A stretch of DNA of 64,000 nt. Origin: Melaminivora sp034675505 (GTDB lineage Bacteria; Pseudomonadota; Gammaproteobacteria; Burkholderiales; Burkholderiaceae_C). The stretch lies in assembly GCA_034675505.1 (NCBI GenBank), contig JAUCDD010000023.1, positions 62,001 through 126,000 of the forward strand. Direction: 5' to 3'. A model generated the notes under the pieces. The model did not search any database. It saw only the letters and a list, made by a program, of their open reading frames with translations, and was not told the origin of the DNA. Positions 26,990 to 35,944 of the stretch are shown here, piece by piece; position 1 is the first letter of the stretch, and the number at the start of each line of letters is the position of its first letter. Position numbers and translations under genes: made by a program.

Positions 26990-27436
26990 ATGAAAAACAA
27001 GACCGTGGCCGCCTGGCTGGCCTTTCTGGGCGGGCCGCTGGGCCTGCATCGCTTTTATCTGCACGGGCTGGGCGACGTGTGGGGGTGGCTGCTGCCCCTG
27101 CCCACGGCGCTGGGCGTGTACGGCATCGAGCGCGCGCAGCAATGGGGCCTGGACGACCACCTGAGCTGGGTGCTGATTCCGCTGCTGGGCTTCACCATCG
27201 CCGGCTGCGCGCTGCGCGCCATCCTGTACGGGCTGATGGCGCCTGAGCGCTGGAACGCGCGCTTCAACCCCGGCGCCACGCCCGATGCGCCGCCCGGCCG
27301 CACCGGCTGGCCCACGGTCTTTGCCATCGGGCTGGCGTTGATGATCGGCACGGCCGTGCTGATGGCCAGCCTGGCCTTCAGCTTCCAGCGCTACTTCGAA
27401 TACCAGATCGAGGAAGCCCGAAAAATCTCGCAGTGA
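26990..27436 (+). CDS. TM2-domain membrane protein
   Basis: A 148-residue protein whose N terminus NKTVAAWLAFLGGPLGLHRFYLHG is the TM2-domain signature (two helices joined by a G-x-H-R-F-Y loop). Further hydrophobic stretches near 60-75 and 110-128 suggest four helices in total. Function unknown. It follows the acetyltransferase gene by 21 bases and may share its transcript. Confidence 0.8.
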   Translation: MKNKTVAAWLAFLGGPLGLHRFYLHGLGDVWGWLLPLPTALGVYGIERAQQWGLDDHLSWVLIPLLGFTIAGCALRAILYGLMAPERWNARFNPGATPDAPPGRTGWPTVFAIGLALMIGTAVLMASLAFSFQRYFEYQIEEARKISQ

Positions 27437-27532
27437 AGCAGTGACGTCCCCCCTGAGCCGCTTGCGCGGCGCCTGCTGATGCGGGCTGCGCCAGTTGCCC
27501 AGGGTGTGGGCGCGTTCAACGGGCTGCGGCGC

Positions 27533-28552
27533 TCAATAGAGCTGCAGGCTGATCCAATAGGCGATGGAAGCGACGAAGGCGCTGGCGGGAATCGTGAGGA
27601 TCCACGCCCAGACGATGTTGCCCGCCACGCCCCAGCGCACGGCGCTGGCGCGCTGGGTGGAGCCCACGCCGACGATGGCACCGGTGATGGTGTGCGTGGT
27701 GGAGACCGGGATGCCCAGCGCGGTGGCGATGAACAGCGTCATGGCGCCGCCCGTCTCGGCGCAAAAGCCGCCCACGGGCTTGAGCTTGGTGATCTTCTGG
27801 CCCATGGTCTTGACGATGCGCCAGCCGCCGAACATGGTGCCCATGCCGATGGCCGCGTAGCACGAAATGATGGTCCAGGTGGGCGGCGCGGTGTCGCTGG
27901 CCGAGGCGTAGCCGGTGGCGATCAACAGCAGCCAGATGATGCCGATGGTCTTTTGCGCATCGTTGCCGCCGTGGCCCAGGCTGTAGGCGCCGGCGGAGAG
28001 CAGCTGCAGCCGCCGGAACCACTTGTCCACGCGGCTGGGGCGCGCGCGCCGAAAGGCCCAGGCCACCGCCACCATCATCAGCGAGCCCAGCAGGAAGCCC
28101 AGCACCGGCGAGATGAAGATGAAGGCCACCGTCTTGATGATGCCGCTGGCCACCAGCGCGCCCGCCCCGGACTTGGCGATCACCGCGCCCACGATGCCGC
28201 CGATCAGCGCGTGCGAGCTGCTGCTGGGAATGCCGTAGTACCAGGTGATGACGTTCCAGGTGATGGCGCCCACCAGGGCGCCGAAGATCACGTGCGTGTC
28301 CACGATGCCCGGGTCCACGATGCCCTTGCCGATGGTGGCCGCCACGCTGAGGTGGAAGACGAAGATGGCCACGAAGTTGAAGAACGCCGCGAAGACCACC
28401 GCCTGGGTGGGCTTGAGCACCCCGGTGGAGACCACCGTGGCAATGGAGTTGGCGGCGTCGTGGAACCCGTTCATGAAGTCGAACAGGATGGCCAGCGCCA
28501 CCAGCAGTGCGACGACCCACAGGGCGGTTTGCATGGTTTGCATGATGGGCAA
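27533..28552 (-). CDS. pit: Low-affinity inorganic phosphate transporter (PiT family)
   Basis: A 339-residue membrane transporter with two related halves. The signature repeats are FDFMNGFHDAANSIATVVSTG near the N terminus and YSLGHGGNDAQKTIGII in the second half (GANDVANA-like PiT signatures). It moves phosphate, likely as a metal-phosphate complex, with protons. It lies 28 bases after the DUF47 gene, the usual regulator partner. Met codons at 28552, 28543 and 28534 are all possible starts. Confidence 0.94.
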   Translation of the reverse strand: MPIMQTMQTALWVVALLVALAILFDFMNGFHDAANSIATVVSTGVLKPTQAVVFAAFFNFVAIFVFHLSVAATIGKGIVDPGIVDTHVIFGALVGAITWNVITWYYGIPSSSSHALIGGIVGAVIAKSGAGALVASGIIKTVAFIFISPVLGFLLGSLMMVAVAWAFRRARPSRVDKWFRRLQLLSAGAYSLGHGGNDAQKTIGIIWLLLIATGYASASDTAPPTWTIISCYAAIGMGTMFGGWRIVKTMGQKITKLKPVGGFCAETGGAMTLFIATALGIPVSTTHTITGAIVGVGSTQRASAVRWGVAGNIVWAWILTIPASAFVASIAYWISLQLY

Positions 28553-28580
28553 GGCCTGTCAGCGGCAGCGCGGCTGCGGC

Positions 28581-29228
28581 TCAGGAATTCTCGAGGATGA
28601 TGCCCTCGATGTGGTTGGCCACGTCCTCGCAGCGGTCGGTCACGCTTTCCAGCAATTCATAGATGGCCTTGAGCTTGATCAGCTCGCGCACATCGACTTC
28701 CTCGCGGAACAGCTTGCTCATGGCACTGCGCAGCACGCGGTCGGCGTCGCCTTCCAGGCGGTCGATCTCCTCGCAGGTCTTGAGCGCCGCCTCGGCCACG
28801 GCCGGCTCGGCGATGCGCGGCAGCATCTTCACCGCATCCTGCACGCGCTCGCAGCACTTGAGGCTCAGGTCGGTGAGGCGCGTGATCTCCTCGGTCATGT
28901 AGCGGATGTCATACAGCGCCATGGTCTCGGCCGAGTCCTGCAGCAGGTCGGCCACGTCGTCCATGGTGTTGATCAGCGAGTGGATCTGCTCCCGGTCGAT
29001 GGGCGTGATGAAGGTCTTGTGCAGCGTGCGGTTGACCTCGTGCGTGACCCGGTCGGCGGCGCGCTCGGCATTGTCCACGTCCAGGTTGTAGCGGTCGCGC
29101 AAATGCGGATCGTTGTAGTTGGCGACCAGTTGCGAGAACGCCCGGGCGGCCTCGACGATGCGCTCGGCATGCTGGTTGAACATGTCGAAAAAATTGCCTT
29201 CGCGCGGCAACAGCTTGCCAAACAGCAT
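28581..29228 (-). CDS. DUF47/PhoU-like regulator of the Pit transporter
   Basis: A 215-residue, almost entirely helical protein of the DUF47 (TIGR00153) family related to PhoU. Typical segments are LLPREGNFFDMFNQHAERIVEAARAF, ITPIDREQIHSLINTMDDVADLLQD and AIYELLESVTDRCEDVANHIEGIILEN, which carry the E/D-x3-D metal-binding pattern. It is encoded directly upstream of pit, a widespread pairing thought to tune phosphate uptake. The ATG at 29228 was chosen because MLFGKLLPREG is the conserved N terminus. Confidence 0.93.
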   Translation of the reverse strand: MLFGKLLPREGNFFDMFNQHAERIVEAARAFSQLVANYNDPHLRDRYNLDVDNAERAADRVTHEVNRTLHKTFITPIDREQIHSLINTMDDVADLLQDSAETMALYDIRYMTEEITRLTDLSLKCCERVQDAVKMLPRIAEPAVAEAALKTCEEIDRLEGDADRVLRSAMSKLFREEVDVRELIKLKAIYELLESVTDRCEDVANHIEGIILENS

Positions 29229-29352
29229 GAGGGCTCCTGGAGGGGGGGATGGTCGAAGTGCGGGTTTGCAGAGACGGGACGGACGCGGTGCGGCCCATCG
29301 TGGGGGCCGGGCGCCGGGTGGGCGCGAGTTTAACCGCGCGCCAGGCAACTCC

Positions 29353-29727
29353 TCAGCCGCCGCGAAAGATGAAATACACGGCGCCCACCATGCACAGCCC
29401 GGCCCACAGGTAGTCCCATTTGAGCGGCTCGTCCAGGTACAGCGCGGCGAAGGGCACGAACACCGTCAAGGTGATGACCTCCTGCATGATCTTCAGCTGC
29501 CCGACGCTGAACTGCGTATGGCCGATGCGATTGGCCGGCACCTGCAGCAGGTATTCGAACAGGGCGATGCCCCAGCTCAGCAGCGCCGCCACATACCAGG
29601 GGGCGCTGGCCAGGTTGCGCAGGTGCCCGTACCAGGCAAACGTCATGAAGACGTTGCTGGCCAGCAACAAGGCAATGGTCTGCAGTGAAACGGGCAGCGA
29701 TTGCAAGGCGTGCATGGCGAAGCCCAC
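29353..29727 (-). CDS. DUF486 family small membrane protein (DMT-like)
   Basis: A 124-residue protein with four helices. LLLASNVFMTFAWYGHL, FEYLLQVPANRIGHTQFSVGQLKIMQEVITLTVF and EPLKWDYLWAGLCMVGAVYFIF are the DUF486 pattern. The family is distantly related to drug/metabolite transporters; the substrate is unknown. The start is 29727 or the ATG four codons later. Confidence 0.88.
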   Translation of the reverse strand: MGFAMHALQSLPVSLQTIALLLASNVFMTFAWYGHLRNLASAPWYVAALLSWGIALFEYLLQVPANRIGHTQFSVGQLKIMQEVITLTVFVPFAALYLDEPLKWDYLWAGLCMVGAVYFIFRGG

Positions 29728-29811
29728 AATATCAGTCAGATTGCGTTGCTGCCGGCAGCAGTCAATCGAGGTTTGCTATCAATAAGAAAGCAAAAAATAA
29801 CCCGGGCAACG

Positions 29812-29834
29812 AAAAAAACCCCGCTTGTGCGGGG
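29812..29834 (-). terminator. Terminator of the livHMGF operon
   Basis: On the minus strand CCCCGC-ACAA-GCGGGG is followed by seven T, 57 bases after the livF stop. Confidence 0.88.
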
Positions 29835-29890
29835 TCAAGCCTGGCGCCCTTGCGCAACGCCAGTTCCCCGAAAAAACGATTCCCCGCGTG

Positions 29891-30640
29891 TCACTCGCCC
29901 AGGTAGGCCGCGCGCACGCGCGGGTCGCTGAGCAGCTGCTTGCCGCCGCCGGTCATGGTGATCAGGCCCGATTCCATCACGTAGCCCCGGTCGGCGATCG
30001 CCAGCGCGCGGCTGGCGTTCTGCTCGACCAGCACGATGGTCACGCCCAGCGCGTACACGTCGCGCACCACCTCGAAAATCTTGTCCACCATGATGGGCGA
30101 CAGGCCCATGGAAGGCTCGTCCAGCAGCAGCACCTTGGGCTGGCTCATGAGCGCACGGCCCATGGCCAGCATCTGCTGCTCACCGCCGGACATGGTGCCG
30201 GCCAGCTGGTCCTTGCGCTCGCGCAGGCGGGGGAAGATGTTGAACATCTTCTCCACGTCGGCGGCGATGCCGGCCTTGTCATTGCGCGTGTAGGCGCCCA
30301 TCAGCAGGTTCTCGGTGATGGACATGCGGGCGAACACGCCGCGCCCCTCCGGCACCATGACCAGGCCCTGCCGGACCAGATCCCAGGCGCCCTTGCCGCG
30401 GATGCTCTGGCCCAGGTATTCGATGTCGCCATCGTTCATCCCGAGGGTGCCGGTGATGGCCTTCATGGTGGTGGTCTTGCCGGCGCCGTTGGAGCCGATC
30501 AGCGTGACCAGCTCGCCCTCGCGCACCTCCATGTCCACGCCCTTGACGGCCTGGATGCCGCCGTAGGCGACCTTCAGGCCCTTGACCTGCAGCAGCACCG
30601 GCCTGGATTGTTCGGCGGTTGTATGTGCCATCTGTGCCAT
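29891..30640 (-). CDS. livF: Branched-chain amino-acid ABC transporter ATP-binding protein LivF
   Basis: A 249-residue ABC ATPase. Walker A is GSNGAGKTT, the signature is MSGGEQQML, Walker B is VLLLDEPSMGL, followed by the H-loop region VLVEQNA, where Gln replaces His as is usual in LivF. It is the last gene of livH-livM-livG-livF. No binding-protein gene lies in the operon; livK at 17386 is a candidate partner. Confidence 0.96.
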   Translation of the reverse strand: MAQMAHTTAEQSRPVLLQVKGLKVAYGGIQAVKGVDMEVREGELVTLIGSNGAGKTTTMKAITGTLGMNDGDIEYLGQSIRGKGAWDLVRQGLVMVPEGRGVFARMSITENLLMGAYTRNDKAGIAADVEKMFNIFPRLRERKDQLAGTMSGGEQQMLAMGRALMSQPKVLLLDEPSMGLSPIMVDKIFEVVRDVYALGVTIVLVEQNASRALAIADRGYVMESGLITMTGGGKQLLSDPRVRAAYLGE

Positions 30641-30643
30641 TTC

Positions 30644-31438
30644 TCAGTGTCCTCCGGTGCCGAGGTAGGCCTCGATCACCTTTTCATTTTTCTGCACATC
30701 GGCCGGCGTTCCTTCGGCGATCTGCTTGCCATAGTCCAGCACGGTGACGCGGTCGCACAGGCCCATCACCAGCTTCACGTCGTGCTCGATCAGGAGGATG
30801 GTGCGGTTGTCGTTGCGGATGCGGTCGATCAGCTCGCGCAGCTGCACCTTCTCGGTGGCGTTCATGCCGGCCGCGGGCTCGTCCAGCGCGATCAGCTGCG
30901 GGTCGGTGGCCAGGGCGCGGGCGATCTCCAGGCGGCGCTGGTCGCCGTAGGACAGCGTGCGGGCCTTGAAGTCGGCGTACTTGGCGATGCCCACGTACTC
31001 CAGCAATTCCTGCGCGCGGCGCGTGATCTCGGCCTCCTCGCGCAGGAAGCCCTTGGTGCGGAAGACGGCGCCCGCGAGCCCCGAATGGGTGCGGATGTGG
31101 CGCCCGACCATCACGTTTTCCAGCGCCGTCATCTCGGCAAACAGCCGGATGTTCTGGAACGTACGCGCGATGCCGGCCTTGGCGACCAGGTGCACGGCGC
31201 GCGGCTCATACGGCTGGCCGGCCAGCTCGAAGCTGCCCGTGTCGGGCGTGTACAGCCCGGTGATGACGTTGAAGAAGGTGGTCTTACCCGCCCCGTTGGG
31301 GCCGATCAGGCCGTAGACCTGGCCACGGCGAATGGTGATGCCCACGTCCGATAGCGCCTGCAAGCCGCCGAAGCGCTTGGAGATGCCCGCAACCTTGAGC
31401 ACCACTTCTTTCTCTGGTGTGTCTGCCATGTTGTTCAC
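30644..31438 (-). CDS. livG: Branched-chain amino-acid ABC transporter ATP-binding protein LivG
   Basis: A 264-residue ABC ATPase. Walker A is GPNGAGKTT; ARTFQNIRLF is the LivG-typical Q-loop region; the signature-like LSYGDQRRLEIARAL has YGDQ, as in LivG; Walker B LIALDEPAAGMN and the switch His in LLIEHDVKLVMGL complete the domain. It is encoded three bases before livF. An ATG three codons inside is an alternative start. Confidence 0.96.
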   Translation of the reverse strand: MNNMADTPEKEVVLKVAGISKRFGGLQALSDVGITIRRGQVYGLIGPNGAGKTTFFNVITGLYTPDTGSFELAGQPYEPRAVHLVAKAGIARTFQNIRLFAEMTALENVMVGRHIRTHSGLAGAVFRTKGFLREEAEITRRAQELLEYVGIAKYADFKARTLSYGDQRRLEIARALATDPQLIALDEPAAGMNATEKVQLRELIDRIRNDNRTILLIEHDVKLVMGLCDRVTVLDYGKQIAEGTPADVQKNEKVIEAYLGTGGH

Positions 31439-31453
31439 TGCTGTAGCGGGGTG

Positions 31454-32530
31454 TCAGGACTTCTGGGCCAGGCTCTTGCCATGCTCAGGCGAGGGCCACA
31501 GGCCACGCGGGCGCAGCAGCATCACGATGATCATCGCCAGTGCAATCAGGAGCTGGCGCAGGATGGACGAGTCCAGGCGGCCGTCGGTCATGGCCTGCAG
31601 CGGGCCGGCCACGTAGCGCAACACCTCGGGCAGCGCCGACAGCAGCACCGCGCCCAGGATCACGCCGGGGATGTGGCCGATGCCGCCCAGCACCACCATG
31701 GCGACGATCATCACCGACTCCATCAGGCTGAAGGACTCGGGCGAGACAAAGCCCTGGAAGGCCGCGAACATGCTGCCGGCGACGCCGCCAAACGATGCGC
31801 CCATGCCGAAGGCCAGCAGCTTCATGTTGCGCGTGTTGATGCCCATGGCCTTGGCGGCGATCTCGTCCTCGCGGATTGCCATCCAGGCACGGCCGATGCG
31901 CGAGTCCTGCAGGCGGTAGCAGATCACGATGGTGACCAGCACCAGCGCCAGGAACAGGTAGTAGTACAGCGTGACCGAGCTGATGTCGAAGCCGAACAGC
32001 TCCAGCTTGCGCCCCAGGTCGAGCCCGAAGATCTTCACCGAGTCGATCTGCCCCAGCCCCTTGGGGCCGTTGGTGATGTTGACCGGATGGTCCAGGTTGT
32101 TCAGGAAGATGCGGATGATCTCGCCAAAGCCCAGCGTCACGATCGCCAGGTAGTCGCCGCGCAGCTTCAGCACCGGGATGCCCAGCAGCACGCCCGTGAT
32201 GGCCGCCAGCAGCAGCGCCAACGGGATGACCATCCACAGCGACAGGTGCAGCCCCTCTGGGAAATGCGCGGCGAACCAGGCGAAGTTGTCCGCCAGGTGC
32301 GGCGAGGCCAGCAGGCCGAACATGTAGGCGCCCACGGCGTAGAAGGCCACGTACCCCAGGTCGAGCAGGCCGGCGTAGCCGACGACGATGTTCAGGCCCA
32401 GCGCCAGCATCACGTACAGCAGCGCCAGGTCGGCGATGCGCACCCAGGCGTTGCCGAAGAACTGCAGCAGCAGGGGCAGCACGAGCAGCGCGATGCCGCC
32501 CAGGATCCATTGGATCTTGTGGTTTTTCAT
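31454..32530 (-). CDS. livM: Branched-chain amino-acid ABC transporter permease LivM
   Basis: A 358-residue inner-membrane permease with eight to ten helices. LALGLNIVVGYAGLLDLGYVAFYAVGAY and the EAA-like cytoplasmic loop RIGRAWMAIREDEIAAKAMGIN, which contacts the ATPases, identify LivM. It ends with a cytoplasmic LRPRGLWPS motif. Gene order is livH-livM-livG-livF with short gaps. Confidence 0.95.
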   Translation of the reverse strand: MKNHKIQWILGGIALLVLPLLLQFFGNAWVRIADLALLYVMLALGLNIVVGYAGLLDLGYVAFYAVGAYMFGLLASPHLADNFAWFAAHFPEGLHLSLWMVIPLALLLAAITGVLLGIPVLKLRGDYLAIVTLGFGEIIRIFLNNLDHPVNITNGPKGLGQIDSVKIFGLDLGRKLELFGFDISSVTLYYYLFLALVLVTIVICYRLQDSRIGRAWMAIREDEIAAKAMGINTRNMKLLAFGMGASFGGVAGSMFAAFQGFVSPESFSLMESVMIVAMVVLGGIGHIPGVILGAVLLSALPEVLRYVAGPLQAMTDGRLDSSILRQLLIALAMIIVMLLRPRGLWPSPEHGKSLAQKS

Positions 32531-32551
32531 GATGGTTGTTCTCCCTGCCGG

Positions 32552-33481
32552 TTACGCCCGGTCTGCCACGCGTTCGCCCAGCAGGCCCGAGGGACGCAGC
32601 GTGAGGATGATGATCAGCACGATGAAGGCGAAGATGTCGGTGTAGTGGCTGCCCAGCACGCCGCCGGTGAGCTGGCCGATGTAGCCCGAGCCGATGGCCT
32701 CGATCAGGCCCAGCAGGATGCCGCCGATCACGGCGCCGGCCAGGTTGCCGATGCCGCCGAACACCGCCGCGGTGAAGGCCTTCAGCCCCGGCAGGAAGCC
32801 CATGGTGTGCTGGGCCGTGCCGTAGTTGGAGGCGTACATGATGCCGGCGATGGCCGCCAGCACGGCGCCGATGATGAAGGTGGCCGAGATCACCATGTCG
32901 GGCTTGACGCCCATGAGCGCCGCCACGCGCGGGTTCTCTGCCGTGGCGCGCATGGCGCGGCCCAGGCGGGTGTAGCTGACCAGGTAGACCATGGCGGCCA
33001 GCGAGATCACGGTCACGCTCAGGATCAGGATCTGCGTGGTGGTGATGACGGCGCCGCCGATCTGGTAGGGCACGGCCGGCAGCAGCGTGGGATAGGGCTT
33101 GTAGTTGGGCTTCCAGATGATCATGGCCAGCGTCTGCAGCAGCAGCGACATGCCGATGGCGGTGATCAGGGGAGCCAGGCGCGGGCTGTTGCGCAGCGGC
33201 TTGTAGGCGATCTTCTCGATTGCGAAATTGAGCGCGGCGGCGACCACGCAGGCTATCAGCGTGGCCAGCAGCAGGATGACCCAGCCGGGCGCGCCCGGCA
33301 TGGCCTGCTGCATCAGTCCGATGCAGCTCCAGCTGGTGAGCGCACCGATCATGAGCACTTCGCCGTGCGCGAAATTAATAAGCTGGATGATGCCGTACAC
33401 CATGGTATAGCCCAGGGCTATCAAGGCGTACATGCTGCCCAGGACCAGACCGTTGATGATCTGCTGCAGCAAAATGTCCAT
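32552..33481 (-). CDS. livH: Branched-chain amino-acid ABC transporter permease LivH
   Basis: A 309-residue permease and the first gene of the operon. The start MDILLQQIINGLVLGSMYALIALGYTMVYGII is the classic LivH N terminus, which fixes the ATG at 33481 although the frame stays open for another 65 codons upstream. The EAA-like loop is RLGRAMRATAENPRVAALMGV. Upstream lie the rarA terminator and a 17-base palindrome that may be an operator. Confidence 0.95.
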   Translation of the reverse strand: MDILLQQIINGLVLGSMYALIALGYTMVYGIIQLINFAHGEVLMIGALTSWSCIGLMQQAMPGAPGWVILLLATLIACVVAAALNFAIEKIAYKPLRNSPRLAPLITAIGMSLLLQTLAMIIWKPNYKPYPTLLPAVPYQIGGAVITTTQILILSVTVISLAAMVYLVSYTRLGRAMRATAENPRVAALMGVKPDMVISATFIIGAVLAAIAGIMYASNYGTAQHTMGFLPGLKAFTAAVFGGIGNLAGAVIGGILLGLIEAIGSGYIGQLTGGVLGSHYTDIFAFIVLIIILTLRPSGLLGERVADRA

Positions 33482-33559
33482 AAGTTGAGTCCTTCGTGAG
33501 CGACGCGCGTCAGGCAGGCGGGCCCTGCGGGGCAGCCTTGTGGGCCCCCTGCCTCCTAC

Positions 33560-33593
33560 AAAAAAAACCCGCCAGGTCGGAGCTGTGCGGGTT
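33560..33593 (-). terminator. Terminator after rarA / in the livH leader
   Basis: On the minus strand AACCCGC pairs with GCGGGTT across a 14-base loop, followed by eight T. It lies between the rarA stop (33743) and the livH start (33481). If the liv promoter is upstream of it, it would act as an attenuator. Confidence 0.6.
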
Positions 33594-33690
33594 AGGTGGT
33601 GAAATTTTGTCACGGCTTTCATGTGCTCCGCTGCATCGGCCCGCCGGGGTTTTCCCTTGATCAGGCGCCGCATCACACGGCCGTGCTTTG

Positions 33691-33707
33691 CATTAGTTCC
33701 ACTAATG
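33691..33707. promoter_or_regulatory. Perfect palindrome, possible operator upstream of livH
   Basis: CATTAGT-TCC-ACTAATG is a perfect seven-base inverted repeat in an AT-rich island of the 261-base gap between rarA and livH. Its form suits a dimeric GntR- or Lrp-like regulator, but no regulator gene is adjacent. I see no convincing promoter hexamers next to it. Confidence 0.4.
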
Positions 33708-33742
33708 AAAGATACGGCATCAGGTCAAGTGCCGATTGCCGC

Positions 33743-35058
33743 TCACCCGCCACCGGAGCGCGCCGCCGCGTTGCGCGCGCGCAGTTCGTCGAGTTTCTGG
33801 CCGATCTTGATCTCCAGCCCGCGCGCCACCGGCTGGTAGAAACCGGGCGGCTCCATGCCCTCGGGCAGGTACTGCGCCCCGGCGGCAAACCCGCCCTCCT
33901 CGTCGTGCGCGTAGCGGTAGCCGCGGCCGTAGTCGAGCTGCTTCATGAGGCGGGTCGGCGCGTTGCGCAGGTGCAGCGGCACCGGGCGCGTGGCCTCCGC
34001 CTTGATCAGGGCCCGCGCCTTGTTGTAGGCGGCATAGCCGGCATTGCTCTTGGGCGCCACGGCCAGGTACAGCACGGCCTGCGCCAGCGCCAGCTCGCCC
34101 TCGGGGCTGCCCAGGCGCTCGTAGGTCTGCGCCGCCTCGTTGGTGATCTGCATGGCGCGCGGGTCGGCCAGGCCGATGTCCTCCCAGGCCATGCGGATGA
34201 TGCGCCGCGCCAGGTACTGCGGGTCGGCGCCGCCGTCGAGCATGCGCACCAGCCAGTACAGCGCCGCGTCCGGGTCGGAGCCGCGCACCGACTTGTGCAG
34301 CGCGCTGATGGTGTCGTAGAACTGCTCGCCCCCCTTGTCGTAGCGGCGCATCTGCTGGCCCAGCACCGAAAGCAGCCAGGCATCTTCGATGCGCTCCACC
34401 CCGGCCTGTGAGGCGGTGATGGCCAGCGTCTCCAGGGTGTTGAGCAGGCGCCGCGCGTCGCCATCGGCATAGCCGATCAGGCGCTCCAGTGCTTCATCTT
34501 CGATAGCTGGAAGCGCTTGTTCCGCCTGGGCGCGAACCACGATCTGCTTCAAGTCATCGGCATCGAGCGGTTGCAGCACATAGACCACGGCGCGCGACAG
34601 CAGGGCCGAGTTGACCTCGAAGGACGGGTTCTCCGTGGTCGCGCCCACGAAAGTGAACAGGCCGCTTTCCACGTGCGGCAGGAAGGCGTCCTGCTGGCTC
34701 TTGTTGAAGCGGTGCACCTCATCGACGAAAACGATGGTGCGCTGCGGCGCCAGCCCATCGCGGGCGTTCTCGGCCAGCTGCACGGCCTCGCGTATCTCCT
34801 TCACGCCGCCCAGCACGGCGCTGATGCTGATGAACTGCGCATCGAAGGCGCGCGCCATCAGCCGGGCGATCGTCGTCTTGCCGACCCCCGGCGGCCCCCA
34901 CAGGATGCAGCTGTGCGGCCGCCCTGACTCGAACGCCAGCCGCAGCGGCTTGCCCGGCCCCAGGATGTGCTGCTGGCCTATCACTTCGCCCAGGGTGCGC
35001 GGGCGCAGGCGCTCGGCCAGGGGCTGGTAGGCGGCGGAGGGGGGGGGGATGTCTGCAT
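33743..35058 (-). CDS. rarA: Replication-associated recombination protein RarA/MgsA (start disrupted at a G10 tract)
   Basis: An AAA+ clamp-loader-like ATPase acting at stalled replication forks. Walker A is WGPPGVGKTTIARLMA and Walker B is TIVFVDEVHRF; GATTENPSFEVNSALLSRA is the sensor-1 region, and EDIGLADPRAMQI with the C-terminal tetramerisation domain is typical. The conserved N terminus (AAYQPLAERLRPRTLGEVIGQQHIL) continues upstream of the GTG at 34984 and meets an ATG at 35058 only if the C10 run at 35039-35048 (G on the plus strand) had one more base, giving MQTSPPPSAAYQPL. So either the homopolymer is miscounted or the gene is switched by slippage. Without correction translation would start at GTG 34984 and lose the N-terminal strand. 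Confidence 0.9.
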
Positions 35059-35177
35059 GAGGTTCACAGCCGGGAGGCAGCGGCCATCGTAGCGGCTCGG
35101 GCCTGGCTTTCTATGATGCGACAGCCACGCGCCGCCCTGCCCGGGGGGCGCAGCCGCCAACCCACCCGAGCCGACCC

Positions 35178-35810
35178 ATGCCCAGCCGCAAGCCCCTTCC
35201 TCCCGGCGGCACCAGCCACCCCTTGCCCCTGCAGGACTTCCTGCCGCGCGTACGCGCCTGCACGCTGTGCGCGCCGTTCCTGCCCCTGGGCCCGCGCCCG
35301 GTGCTGCAGGCCGGCACCACGGCGCGCATCCTGATCGCCAGCCAGGCGCCGGGGCGCAAGGTGCACGCCTCGGGCGTGCCCTTCGACGACGCCAGCGGCG
35401 AGCGCCTGCGCGACTGGCTGCAGCTGCCGCGCGAGGTGTTCTATGACGAGAAGCGCGTGGCCATCGTGCCCATGGGGTTTTGCTACCCGGGCAAGACGGC
35501 CTCGGGCGACGCGCCGCCCCGCCCGGAATGCGCCCCGGCCTGGCGCGCGCCCTTGCTGGCGCTGCTGCCGCACATTGCGCTGACGGTGGCCGTGGGCCAG
35601 TACGCCATCGGCTGGCACCTGCCCGGCAGCCGCGGCCGGCCGCTGGCGCAGACGGTGCGCGCCAGCGCAGCGCCCGGCAGCGCCGTCATCGCACTGCCCC
35701 ACCCCAGCCCGCGCAACAACGGCTGGCTCAAGCACAACCCCTGGTTCGAGGCCGAGTGCCTGCCCCTGTTGCGCGCGCGTGTCGCGACAGCGCTGGCGGG
35801 CAGCGGCTGA
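35178..35810 (+). CDS. Uracil-DNA glycosylase family protein
   Basis: A 210-residue protein of the UDG superfamily. The region ILIASQAPGRKVHASGVPFDDASGERLRDWLQL corresponds to motif 1 (GQAPG-like, here SQAPG) of family 4/5-type enzymes, and LPHPSPRNNGWLKHNPWFE to motif 2 (HPSPRN). Only a Cys pair CTLC is seen near the N terminus, so a 4Fe-4S cluster is uncertain. Likely a base-excision repair enzyme or a relative of unknown specificity. Confidence 0.8.
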   Translation: MPSRKPLPPGGTSHPLPLQDFLPRVRACTLCAPFLPLGPRPVLQAGTTARILIASQAPGRKVHASGVPFDDASGERLRDWLQLPREVFYDEKRVAIVPMGFCYPGKTASGDAPPRPECAPAWRAPLLALLPHIALTVAVGQYAIGWHLPGSRGRPLAQTVRASAAPGSAVIALPHPSPRNNGWLKHNPWFEAECLPLLRARVATALAGSG

Positions 35811-35867
35811 GGCCGCGCAGCCGGCTCGGCGCAAGGGTTTACACCAGCCGGCCCATACCACAACCGT

Positions 35868-35909
35868 TTGACATAGCTCATCTCTTATCCCAGTGCCCAG
35901 GTCAAGAAT
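35868..35909 (+). promoter_or_regulatory. Possible FNR/DNR-type activated promoter of the oxidase cluster
   Basis: TTGACATAGCTCAT (35868-35881) resembles the TTGAT-N4-ATCAA FNR/DNR box, with a good left half and a weak right half. An AAGAAT hexamer (35904-35909) sits where the -10 belongs if the site is centred at -41.5. The gene begins 29 bases after the implied start, with GGAAGGAG before its ATG. Confidence 0.35.
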
Positions 35910-35944
35910 TCCGGCAACCAAGAGGGTTACGGAAGGAGAAGACC

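Noticed and set aside
31451..33499. Long plus-strand frame opposite livM and livH
   Set aside because: Shadow of the minus-strand permease genes; His/Gln/Asp/Arg-rich with no domain features.
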